Under the pieces are notes generated by a model. The model saw only the letters and a program-made list of their open reading frames with translations. It searched no databases and was not told where the DNA came from. This document shows, one piece after another, positions 46,724 to 54,696 of a DNA stretch of 64,000 bases. The position numbers and the translations under genes were made by a program. This DNA is from Candidatus Promineifilum breve (GTDB lineage Bacteria > Chloroflexota > Anaerolineae > Promineifilales > Promineifilaceae), in contig NZ_LN890655.1 of assembly GCF_900066015.1 (NCBI RefSeq), forward strand, positions 2,148,726-2,212,725. The letters run 5' to 3'. How positions within the stretch are numbered: the stretch's first letter is position 1; each line of letters opens with the position of its first letter.

Positions 46724-48637
46724 TTAAGTATTGAACGTCGGCAACCCCAAATCCACCATCTCCCGCCCCGCAAGAAACGCTTCCAGCGCCGCCCCAGCCG
46801 CCCGCCGATCATCCCACGGATATTCCACCGTCCCAAAGGCCATCGACTGCTCATGCCCCTTGCCGCACAGCAGCATGATGTCGCCCGGCCGGGCCAGCGT
46901 CAGGGCGAAATAGATCGCCCGCCCGCGATCGGGCACGCGCCAGAACGTCTCGCCTTCCACGCCGCCGGCGGCCCGCGCCGCGTCGGCCATCGTCGCCAGG
47001 ATGTCGTCGAGCGATTCGGTGCGCGGGTCTTCGGCCGTCAGCACGGTCAGGTCGGCCGCCCGCGCCGCCACTTCGGCCATCAGCCGCCGCTTGGCCACGT
47101 CGCGCTTGCCCGCGCTGCCGAAGACGGCGAGAACGCGGGGAGTGGCGGGTGGCGCGTGGCGGGTGGCGGGTGAGGAGCGTTCTTCATTCGTCATTCCTAA
47201 TTCGTAATTCGTAATTTCTTTGCGCCCCTGCGCCCCTGCGCCCCCGCCCCCCTGCTCTTCGATCATTCCCCGCGCCGCCTCAATCGCCCGCGCCAGGGCA
47301 TTCGGCGTGTGGGCAAAGTCGACCACGACCAGGAACGGCTGGCCGCGGTCGATGCGTTCCATGCGGCCGCTGAGCGCGGGGACGCCTTCCAACCCGGCGC
47401 GAATCGCTTCCGGCGCCACGCCCAGCGCCGACGCCGCGGCTGATGCCGCCAGCATATTGTGAACGTTGAACGCCCCCGGCAACGGCGCATTGACGGGCAG
47501 CGACACGCCACCGACGTGGAGCATAAACGCCGTCGTCTCTGCCCCATATGCGATGTCCGTCGCCATCGTTGTAGGGCGGGATGGTATCCCGCCCTCCCCT
47601 TCCGCCGCGGGTTCAAACCCGCGGCTGCCATGCAAAACCCGGTTAAAACCGGTTCCTGAGTCGCTCGCCGCTCTTTCAGTGCGTTTTAACGCACTTTGTG
47701 TACCAGCGGTGGGTTTCAACCCACCGCTCAACCCACCGCGCTCCCCCAACCCATACGCAACCACCTCAACCGCCCGCCCGGCCAAAAACTCAGCCAACGG
47801 CCCAAACGAACGATCATCCTGATTGAGCACGGCCGCACGTCGCAAGGCGATCTTAGCCGCGTTGCCCGATGGGACATGAATCATGTCCTCCAGCAGATAG
47901 GCGAACAGTTGCCGCTTGGCGGCGAAGTAGGCTTCGTAGCTGCCGTGATAGTCCAGGTGTTCGTGAGTGATGTTGGTGATCACGGCCAGGTCGAAATCGA
48001 CGGCGGCCACGCGCTGCTGGGCCAGCGCGTGGGAGGTCGTCTCCAGCACACAGTGGGTCAGCCCGGCATCGACCATGCGCCGCAGATAGCGCTGGACGAC
48101 GGGCGACTCCGGCGTGGTGACGTGGAGCGCCAATGGCTCCTCGGTGTCACCGATGACGGCCTTGATCGTACTGAGCAGCCCGGCGCGAATCCCGGCGGCG
48201 CGCAACACGTTGAACAGGATGTTGGCCGTGGTCGTCTTGCCATCGGTGCCGGTGATGCCGATGACCACCAGTTGCCGGCTGGGGAACCCCTCCCAAGCCG
48301 CCGACAACCAGGCCAGCGCCTCGGCCGTGTCGGGCACGGTCAGATAGGCCACGCCTGCGGGCACGCTCAGCCCCAACGCGGCGGCCGGCCGCTGGGCCAG
48401 GATGAGGCTCGCCCCGCGCGCGATGGCCTGGGCGATGTAGGGGTGGCCGTCGCTGCCGGTGCGCACGCGGGCCACGAAAGCCATGCCCGGCTCTACCTCG
48501 CTCGTCTTCTCGGTGAAGCCGGTGATGGTCACGTCAGGGCCGTCGTAGGGCGGCGGTTGGGGGTGATTGGTATCGCCGACGGCCGCGGCCCAGGCCGCCA
48601 GCAGGTCTTTCAATAGCTGTGGCATATCACTCATCAT
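46724..48637 (-). CDS. murE: UDP-N-acetylmuramoyl-tripeptide synthetase
   Basis: Adds the third amino acid to UDP-MurNAc-L-Ala-D-Glu. The 637-aa protein is longer than usual (about 500). The ATP loop GITGTDGKTTT is near residue 130, and CVLETTSHAL and LPGAFNVHNMLAA are intact. Two in-frame inserts explain the excess: residues about 303-355 (KPTAGTQSALKRTERAASDS and onward) after VVAYGLGE, and about 459-499 before RVLAVFGSAGKRDVAKR. Both lie in loops. Whether it adds DAP or Lys is not decided: the motif reads EDPRTE instead of DNPR. Its ATG overlaps the upstream stop by 4 nt. Confidence 0.9.
   Translation of the reverse strand: MMSDMPQLLKDLLAAWAAAVGDTNHPQPPPYDGPDVTITGFTEKTSEVEPGMAFVARVRTGSDGHPYIAQAIARGASLILAQRPAAALGLSVPAGVAYLTVPDTAEALAWLSAAWEGFPSRQLVVIGITGTDGKTTTANILFNVLRAAGIRAGLLSTIKAVIGDTEEPLALHVTTPESPVVQRYLRRMVDAGLTHCVLETTSHALAQQRVAAVDFDLAVITNITHEHLDYHGSYEAYFAAKRQLFAYLLEDMIHVPSGNAAKIALRRAAVLNQDDRSFGPLAEFLAGRAVEVVAYGLGERGGLSGGLKPTAGTQSALKRTERAASDSGTGFNRVLHGSRGFEPAAEGEGGIPSRPTTMATDIAYGAETTAFMLHVGGVSLPVNAPLPGAFNVHNMLAASAAASALGVAPEAIRAGLEGVPALSGRMERIDRGQPFLVVVDFAHTPNALARAIEAARGMIEEQGGGGAGAQGRKEITNYELGMTNEERSSPATRHAPPATPRVLAVFGSAGKRDVAKRRLMAEVAARAADLTVLTAEDPRTESLDDILATMADAARAAGGVEGETFWRVPDRGRAIYFALTLARPGDIMLLCGKGHEQSMAFGTVEYPWDDRRAAGAALEAFLAGREMVDLGLPTFNT
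47139..47261 (+). repeat. Composite repeats inside murE, distal insert
   Basis: It contains GTGGCGGGTGGCGCGTGGCG direct units, TTCGTAATT-type units (47185-47215) and CCCCTGCGCCCCTGCGCCC units. It encodes Glu/Gly-rich and ITNYELGMTNEERSS peptides, like the dnaE insert. Confidence 0.75.
47573..47728 (+). repeat. Five-hairpin array inside murE, proximal insert
   Basis: Perfect stems follow one another: 47573-47582/47586-47595 (AGGGCGGGAT), 47605-47612/47617-47624 (CCGCGGGT), 47678-47685/47688-47695 (AGTGCGTT) and 47705-47715/47718-47728 (AGCGGTGGGTT). A weaker AACCCGGTT/AACCGGTT pair lies near 47636-47654. The loops are all 2-4 nt. It is inserted in the murE frame. Confidence 0.85.
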
Positions 48638-49833
48638 TCTACTCTATCCCGCCGATACGGGCGGATTTCCAACGAGCCGGGCTGCGCCAAGGGGCCGCCC
48701 TGTCCCATCTCCCGGATCGCCATCACCCGCCCCGCCGCGAAATACTCGAAATCAAACGAGGTCGGGTCGCCGGCCACAAGCCCCGGCAGCGGCATCAACC
48801 GGGCTACCAGCGGCTTGCGCAGCCGGGCCGACAGCGCCGCCGTGTCCAGCAGCAGCCCGGCCAGCGTGGCCTCGCCCACGTCGCCGGGCAAGGGAATCGT
48901 GTCCAGCCCCACGCCGCAGACGGCCGAATAGAGAAGCAAATCGTTGAGCGCCAGTTCGCCCGCCGCCGCCCGCCGGGCCAGCGTGGTATCCTCCAGCACC
49001 GGCAGCATCAGCCCGCAGAAGCCGGTATGCGGGAAGCGGGCGCGGTCGATGGCCTCGGTGATGAAGGCCGCGGCGAACAGCCCGCCCGGCCCACCCAGCC
49101 GGATGCCCAAGGCCTCCAGCGCCGCCCCCAGGCTTTTCGCCTCGGCCGGATAGGGCGCGGGCGAGAAGTCGATGCCGCTGAAGCGCAGGCCGTACTCGGC
49201 CGCCAACCGCTCGGCCACGGGCACGATGGCTGCCGCGGCGTCCTCGATGCCCGCCACCAGTCGCGCCCGCGCCTCGTCCAGCGTGCCTGCGCCGCGAATG
49301 GCCGCCAGGGCCACGTCGGCGGCCTCCACGGCCAGGGCGAAATGAGCCGGGCCGCCGCCGTGGTAGCTGGCCGGCAGGAAGGGGTGGCCGGGGCCACAGC
49401 CGGCCAGCGCGCCGAGAAATAAATTGCCGAAGCCGTCGGGATAGAGCGCGCTCACCCGCCGGACGAGGCGGGCCACGGCCCAGCAGCGCTCCACGTCGAT
49501 CTGCCCGTCCGGCGTGGCGATCTCGGCCGCGGCGAAAACGCCTTCGGCCGCCGTCAGCAAATCGGGAATGAGATCGAGCCAGGCCAGGTCGTGGGCCAAC
49601 CGCACCGGGCCGAGGCTGACGTAATCGACGCCGGCCGCCCGCCAGCCGGCCACGAATTCGGCCGCGGCGGCAACGGCGCGGTCACGCGGCAGCCACGCCG
49701 GGAAGGGGGGCGCTCCCAGTCGCGTCGATTGGACGCGCAGCGGAAAAGCCGCGCGGGCCGCCGCCAGGAAAGCGGCGTAGGCCGTCGGCGCGGTGTCGGC
49801 CTCGCAAAACAGGGTGACGGAGCGAATCTCCAT
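48634..49833 (-). CDS. DUF711 (UPF0210) family protein
   Basis: 399 aa starting MEIRSVTLFCEADTAPTAYAAFLAAA, as in the DUF711 family. The structural core FGNLFLGALAGCGPGHPFLPASYHGGG and the C-terminal DTIPLPGDV are conserved family features. The family resembles formate-lyase-like or amino-acid-binding barrels and has no assigned activity. Its last codon overlaps murE (ATGA), so both are likely co-translated. Confidence 0.8.
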   Translation of the reverse strand: MEIRSVTLFCEADTAPTAYAAFLAAARAAFPLRVQSTRLGAPPFPAWLPRDRAVAAAAEFVAGWRAAGVDYVSLGPVRLAHDLAWLDLIPDLLTAAEGVFAAAEIATPDGQIDVERCWAVARLVRRVSALYPDGFGNLFLGALAGCGPGHPFLPASYHGGGPAHFALAVEAADVALAAIRGAGTLDEARARLVAGIEDAAAAIVPVAERLAAEYGLRFSGIDFSPAPYPAEAKSLGAALEALGIRLGGPGGLFAAAFITEAIDRARFPHTGFCGLMLPVLEDTTLARRAAAGELALNDLLLYSAVCGVGLDTIPLPGDVGEATLAGLLLDTAALSARLRKPLVARLMPLPGLVAGDPTSFDFEYFAAGRVMAIREMGQGGPLAQPGSLEIRPYRRDRVE

Positions 49834-49866
49834 TTGACAGATACCCCCGCATAGAATCTAATAAGA

Positions 49867-49962
49867 ATAGTATGATCCGCAGATTGTGCAGATTACACAG
49901 ATTTTAAGAAAGGTTTTCCAATCTGCGTAATCTGCGTAATCTGCGTAATCTGCGGATCGATC
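49867..49962 (+). repeat. GATCCGCAGATT palindrome
   Basis: GATCCGCAGATTGTGCAGAT and onward is mirrored by AATCTGCGTAATCTGCGGATC. It shares the CAGATT unit with other family members. It lies between the divergent DUF711 and zinc-ribbon genes. Confidence 0.9.
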
Positions 49963-49987
49963 TTCCGACGCATAGAGAGAATCCACA

Positions 49988-50710
49988 GTGCTCCAACAAG
50001 ACGAGGCCGATAGCTCGCCCGACGTGTCGTTTAGCCCCGATAACGCCGCCGAACCCGTCGAGATGCAGTCCCCGGAAGGGGTGTTGCCGCTCGACGAGAC
50101 GCCGGCGGACGAGGCGGCCGATGATGACGCGCGCCTGCCGGTCGAGGATGCGGCCGACGCCGTCCCCAATCATGAGGCCCAAACCAGCGAGGCCGATGAG
50201 CCGCTACTCTTGGCGGCGCACGGCGGGGCCAGTGTCTACGAACTGCCGCCCGACGACGCTCCGGCGGCCGAGGCCGAACCGCCCTTAGATGACGTGCCGC
50301 CACTGCCGGACGCGACCCAGGAGCCGGATGATGCGCTGCCCGAGCCGGCCGAGCCGCCGTTGCCGGTCAAGGAGCCGCGCCGCCTGCCCCGCGCCGCGCG
50401 CGAGAAGGTCGATCGCCAACGCCGCTACTTCGCCGCCTGCGGCCGGTGCGGCTACTTCGTGGCCGATTGCACCCTCATGCTGGGCGAAGAGGCCGTCCAG
50501 GACGCGATCCTCGACGCCGATGACGGCTGGGTGCGGCTGGAAGGGGATTTGACCTTCCGCCGGCTACTGCAAAACGCCTACGGCATTCAACTCGACGCGG
50601 GCTACGACTACTTTGACGGCGCCTGCCCCGAATGCCGCCGCCGCTTCGTCTTCATTGAGCAAACCGACGGCCCCACTCGCCTGAAGATTCATACCAGCCA
50701 GCCGTACTAG
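49988..50710 (+). CDS. Acidic protein with C-terminal zinc ribbon
   Basis: 240 aa from GTG 49988, without a visible Shine-Dalgarno. Residues 1-120 are strongly acidic and Pro/Ala-rich (DEADSSPDVSFSPDNAAE and onward), probably disordered. From about 140, ARREKVDRQRRYFAACGRCGYF-type sequence begins a CxxC...CxxC zinc ribbon (CGRCG and CPECRRR, about 60 residues apart). It could be a nucleic-acid or protein adaptor. The homologous family is unknown to me. Confidence 0.6.
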   Translation: MLQQDEADSSPDVSFSPDNAAEPVEMQSPEGVLPLDETPADEAADDDARLPVEDAADAVPNHEAQTSEADEPLLLAAHGGASVYELPPDDAPAAEAEPPLDDVPPLPDATQEPDDALPEPAEPPLPVKEPRRLPRAAREKVDRQRRYFAACGRCGYFVADCTLMLGEEAVQDAILDADDGWVRLEGDLTFRRLLQNAYGIQLDAGYDYFDGACPECRRRFVFIEQTDGPTRLKIHTSQPY

Positions 50711-50733
50711 GCAGCCGGTCACCTGTTGCGCCC

Positions 50734-51273
50734 TTATTGCGCCAGCGCGCGTTGGGCGGCAATGCGCAGCCCGCCGATCTGGCTACGATGTTCGGCCTCG
50801 TGCTGCATGAGATGGTGGAGCACGTACTCCGGCGTCACGTCGTACGGCTCCAGCGCACGCACCTGGCGAAACTCGGCCAACGTCATTTGCCCATAGGCTT
50901 CGAGCAACAGGCCGCGCACGGTTTCAAGTCGGCTGACGTGTTCCTCCAGCGTGTCGCCCATGACCTGCGTCAGATGGCCTTGCTCATCTCGCGCTTGCTG
51001 GGGAAATATCGCCCGCACTTCCGGCGGAATCGGCCGGGCCAGCCCTTCTACGTACAGCCAGTCGGCCTCGATGTCGGCCAGATGATAGAGAATCGCGCCG
51101 ATACTGCTGTCGTCGTGGCCCGGCGGCCAATCGATCATGGCCGGCGTGAGGCGGGCGATCTCCCGCATCGTCCGTTGGCGCGTGTTCTGTAGTGCCCACA
51201 GCCAGCGGCCGATCTCCGGTTCCCGGCTTAATTGGGTATCGACAATCAGTTGTTCCTTCTCGCCATCGCCCAT
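50734..51273 (-). CDS. DinB-like four-helix metalloenzyme-family protein
   Basis: 179 aa. The three DinB metal histidines are plausible in ILYHLADIEADWLY and VLHHLMQHEAEHRSQIGGLR (the HxxxHxxQI signature). DinB/YfiT proteins include thiol-dependent S-transferases such as mycothiol-like enzymes. The specific thiol and substrate cannot be told. Confidence 0.75.
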   Translation of the reverse strand: MGDGEKEQLIVDTQLSREPEIGRWLWALQNTRQRTMREIARLTPAMIDWPPGHDDSSIGAILYHLADIEADWLYVEGLARPIPPEVRAIFPQQARDEQGHLTQVMGDTLEEHVSRLETVRGLLLEAYGQMTLAEFRQVRALEPYDVTPEYVLHHLMQHEAEHRSQIGGLRIAAQRALAQ

Positions 51274-51352
51274 CGGTTTCTCATCCTCAACGCTGCGCTC
51301 TTATCGCCTTAGGCGTTGAATTCTTTCAGCGGTCGCCCCTTGCGCTCTGGCG

Positions 51353-52123
51353 TTAATCGTTCTCCCTCTGTCGCGCCGCTTCGAAGAGGATAATCCCCGC
51401 CGCCAGCGCCGCGTTGAGCGACTCGGTGGCGTCGCGCATGGGGATGGTGACGCGGCCGGTCGCCAGACGTTCGGCCGGCGCGCCCGCGCCGTGGGCCTCG
51501 CCGCCGATGAGAATGGCCGCCGGCCGTCGCCAATCGACGGCGGCGTAGGCCACACCATCGCGCGCCGCGGCCAGCCATACGTCCAGCCCGGCCACCGCTT
51601 CGCCGATCTCGTCCCAGTTGGCCGCCCGCACCGGCAGGCGCAGGAGTGCCCCCATGCTGCCGCGCGCCACCTTGGGGTTGTAGGCATCGACGCAGCCCGG
51701 CCCCAGCAATACGCCATCGGCCCCGGCGGCCGAGGCCACGCGCAGGATCGTCCCCAGATTGCCGGGATTACTCACGGCGTCGAGGATAAGCAGTAGCGCC
51801 GGCGCATCGGGCCACGGTTGTGGCGCGATGGGCAGCACGGCCAGTACGCCCGGCGCGGTCTCGGTGTCGCTCATGGCGGCCATCACCTCGTCACTGACCG
51901 GCACGGCCGCCGCGCCCAGCCGCGCCGCCAGCCCGCGCCCTTCGTTGCTCGTCAACCAGGCATCGGTGGCAAAAAGCGCGCGGGGGACGACGCCGGCCGC
52001 GGCCAACTCGCGCATCCAGCGCGTGCCCTCGACGATAAAGGCGCTCTCGGCCGTCCGGTAGCGCCGTTCGGTTAGCAAGCGGCGGACATATTTCACCTGA
52101 GGGTTGGCGCGGCTGGTAATCAT
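51353..52123 (-). CDS. SpoU/TrmH-family RNA 2'-O-methyltransferase
   Basis: 256 aa from ATG 52123 (MITSRANPQVKYVRRLL). The N-terminal substrate-binding region is followed by the SpoU knot: LLILDAVSNPGNLGTILRVASAAGADGVLLG, then GSMGALLRLPV, then VTIPMRDATESLNAALAAGIILFEA, the three classical motifs. It methylates rRNA or tRNA ribose; the exact site is unknown. TATACT lies 6 nt before the ATG. Confidence 0.9.
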   Translation of the reverse strand: MITSRANPQVKYVRRLLTERRYRTAESAFIVEGTRWMRELAAAGVVPRALFATDAWLTSNEGRGLAARLGAAAVPVSDEVMAAMSDTETAPGVLAVLPIAPQPWPDAPALLLILDAVSNPGNLGTILRVASAAGADGVLLGPGCVDAYNPKVARGSMGALLRLPVRAANWDEIGEAVAGLDVWLAAARDGVAYAAVDWRRPAAILIGGEAHGAGAPAERLATGRVTIPMRDATESLNAALAAGIILFEAARQREND

Positions 52124-52178
52124 GCGTGGAGTATAGCGTAGACCTGACAGATTGACCCGATAGGTTGGCCTGTCAGAA

Positions 52179-53561
52179 CTACCGGGCAATAGGGATGAAA
52201 AGCGACCAGCCCGGCGGCTGGGGGGCGGTCGTGGCCGTCGCCGTGGGCGTGGGCGGTGTGCCGGTGGCCGTCGCGGTGGGCGTGGGCGGCGTACCCGTTA
52301 TTGTGGCGGTGGCCGTGGCCGATGGCGACGGCGTGGCGGTCGGCGTGGCCGTGGGCGTGGCGGTGGCTGTGGTTGTTACGGTTGACGGCGCGCCGACGTA
52401 GAAATTGTGGCTCGCGGTTTGCTGCTCGAACGCCACCTCGAAGCGCCACGTCCCTGTGGGCACGCCCTCCGGGAAATGATAGGTCCACCACCAGTAGGAC
52501 AGCGAGTAGGTGGCCGGGCTGTTGTGGCTCCATTGGGCGTAGATCGAGCCATCGGGCGCGCGCAGGCGATAGAGGCTCGTCTGGGTGCTCAACTGGTCGC
52601 GGTAGTAGGTGGAAAAGGTGATGCTGTCGCCGGGCTGGAACTGCTGGACCTCGAAGGTCAGGTCGGGCTGGGGGCAGGCGCCCCAATCGACCGGCGCGGT
52701 GCTGGTGGTCAGCTTGTTGACGGCCGAGTCGTAATAGGGCCGCTGCGCCATCCACCACCCGCCGCCATCAAGCGCGTTGCAGCTACCGGCATAAGGATCG
52801 GTCAACTGCCCGTCGTCGTACAGCTCGAAGTGCAGATGCGGCCCGGTCGAATTGCCGGAACTGCCGACCAGGCCCAGGGTTTCGCCCGCCGCCACGGTGT
52901 CGCCGACGCCCTTTGTCGTCACCGAATCGCGCTTCAGGTGGCCGTACCAGGCGACCGAGCCGTCGGCATGGCGCACGTAGACGGCGTTCCAGGAGTTACT
53001 GTTGAAGTTGCAGCTCTGGTCGGAATTGCCCTCGCGCCGGCCGATGATGACGCCGTCGGCCGCGGCGACAACGGCCACGTCACCGGCGGCCATCTTGTTC
53101 CAGGCGAACGGCCACAGGTAGAAATCAGTCCCCTGATGGTTGTAGCCGCCGCCGGTGTCATAGGTGCGCCCGCCGCAGGCGTAGTCGAGTAACTGGTTGG
53201 CATAGTTTGGGTTGTGGTCCATGAAGCCGGTGACGGCATGGTAGCCGGGGTCGGCCAGGCCGGCGCGTTGGGCCAGCGGCCAGCCCAGGGTCACGCGCGA
53301 GGGGGCGGCGGGCGCCAATCGCCCCTCGGCCGTCAGCCGGGCGATATTGGCCCGCAGCATGGCCTCAATAGCCGCCCGCTCGGTGTCGCTCAGCGCGTCG
53401 CTGGGCGGCGCGTACGCTCCGCCGCCCGCCGCCAGCATCTGCGGCCGCAGCGGCTGCGAGGCCACCGGCCCGGCCAGCAACACAAATCCTAACAGCGCGC
53501 CGGCCAGTAACAGGAGCGGCCTCCCCCACTGACGGCGCTTTTCGCCCGTGTTCCTGTCCAT
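52179..53561 (-). CDS. Secreted M23 (LytM-type) peptidase
   Basis: 460 aa from ATG 53561; ATG 53573 is an alternative. A signal peptide (LLLLAGALLGFVLLAGPVAS) is followed by the M23 catalytic domain, with HxxxD as NHQGTD, WYGHLKRD and PHLHFEL, all intact zinc motifs. After a domain of CBM-like character (PDLTFEVQQFQPGDSITFS), it has a Thr/Ala/Pro-rich repeat tail ending PPGWSLFIPIAR. It cleaves peptidoglycan cross-links or remodels the wall. Confidence 0.88.
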   Translation of the reverse strand: MDRNTGEKRRQWGRPLLLLAGALLGFVLLAGPVASQPLRPQMLAAGGGAYAPPSDALSDTERAAIEAMLRANIARLTAEGRLAPAAPSRVTLGWPLAQRAGLADPGYHAVTGFMDHNPNYANQLLDYACGGRTYDTGGGYNHQGTDFYLWPFAWNKMAAGDVAVVAAADGVIIGRREGNSDQSCNFNSNSWNAVYVRHADGSVAWYGHLKRDSVTTKGVGDTVAAGETLGLVGSSGNSTGPHLHFELYDDGQLTDPYAGSCNALDGGGWWMAQRPYYDSAVNKLTTSTAPVDWGACPQPDLTFEVQQFQPGDSITFSTYYRDQLSTQTSLYRLRAPDGSIYAQWSHNSPATYSLSYWWWTYHFPEGVPTGTWRFEVAFEQQTASHNFYVGAPSTVTTTATATPTATPTATPSPSATATATITGTPPTPTATATGTPPTPTATATTAPQPPGWSLFIPIAR

Positions 53562-53597
53562 AGAACCACCCATTCTACCCCATTCGCGGGGGATAAA

Positions 53598-53748
53598 GAA
53601 ATGGAACGCAGATAAGAAGGGGTGATCCGCAGATTACGCAGATTTCGCAGATGTAAGAATAATCTGCGAAATCTGCGTAATCTGCGGATAAACCTTCTTC
53701 TCTTATCCGCGTAAATCCGTTAAATCCGCGTCATCCGTGTTCCATTCT
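53598..53748 (+). repeat. CCGCAGATTACGCAGATT palindrome plus CCGTAAATCCG half-elements
   Basis: ATCCGCAGATTACGCAGATT is mirrored by AATCTGCGTAATCTGCGGAT at 53664-53690. ATCCGCGTAAATCCGTTAAAT follows as a direct half-copy of the other family. It is most of the 280-nt gap between the M23 gene and the next gene; 53749-53841 holds only TATAAT at 53787-53792. Confidence 0.85.
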
Positions 53749-53841
53749 TATCACCCAATATTAGTGATCATCCGGCGCAAACGGCATATAATAGCCAAGG
53801 CTATCCGGCCGGCACCTTACCCTGCGACCACCCACTTTCTT

Positions 53842-54696
53842 ATGATCGATGAACAGACAGTCTGGGACGACATCTGGCCGGTCGTCGAGCGCCTCATCGC
53901 CGCCACCGTGGCCGAAGACCCCCAGACCATGCGCCAATTGCTGCACCCCGGCGGCCAGGCGGCCGACGCGCTGGCCCTCTACGGCCACGACGTCTTCGAC
54001 GTGCTGCTGAAGACCGTGCTCGGCCGCGAGCGGCTGGGCCTAACGCGGGCCATCGAGGGGGACGGCGGCGCAACGGCCTTTATCGAATACGCCTGGCCCG
54101 ACCCGGCGGGCGGCAGCGGCTACACCGCCGTTGACGTGGTGGCCGTGCGACTGGCGCAAAGCGCCGGCGGCTGGCGGGTGGTCGAGATCAACCCGGCCGG
54201 GGCCGACCTGCCGCTCAACAGTATGCGGGCCACGAGCATCCTGGCCGGGACACAGGTGATGAGCGACGAGGGCAAACTGCCGGCCGAGCCGTGGATTCTG
54301 CCCATCGCCCTCTACGCCGGGCTGCTGCAACTGCCGTTGGCCCCCGGCGCGGCGGCCGACGCCGTGGAGGAACTTCTGCTACCCGGCCTCCAGGCGCGAC
54401 AGTTCGGCTTTCTGGCGCAGCTCGCCGCCCGCCGGCTGTGGCGCGACTTCGTGGCCGCCGCTGCGCCGGATCTGGAACGGCCGGGGGCGTGGGCCGCGGC
54501 GGTCGAGGTGATCATGGGCGAGCAATCCAATCGCGGCGAGACGCAGGCCGCCGTCAGCCGCTATTATCGCGCCTCGTTGGGCGGCGTGTCGGCCCGCGTC
54601 CGGCAAATTCGCGCCGCGCTGGCTATCGTGCCTTTCGACGAGCGTTACACCGACCTGAAAACAACCGAAATCATTTATAAGGAGTCAGACACATGA
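53842..54696 (+). CDS. Hypothetical protein upstream of pgk
   Basis: 284 aa from ATG 53842. It has no signal, membrane helix or familiar motif. The N-terminal half (IDEQTVWDDIWPVVERLIAATVAEDPQTM) resembles a nuclear-transport-factor-like fold. The rest is helical (FGFLAQLAARRLWRDFVAAAAPD and onward). Its stop overlaps pgk by 4 nt (ATGA), so the two are translationally coupled. A link to glycolysis is inferred only from that. Confidence 0.65.
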   Translation: MIDEQTVWDDIWPVVERLIAATVAEDPQTMRQLLHPGGQAADALALYGHDVFDVLLKTVLGRERLGLTRAIEGDGGATAFIEYAWPDPAGGSGYTAVDVVAVRLAQSAGGWRVVEINPAGADLPLNSMRATSILAGTQVMSDEGKLPAEPWILPIALYAGLLQLPLAPGAAADAVEELLLPGLQARQFGFLAQLAARRLWRDFVAAAAPDLERPGAWAAAVEVIMGEQSNRGETQAAVSRYYRASLGGVSARVRQIRAALAIVPFDERYTDLKTTEIIYKESDT

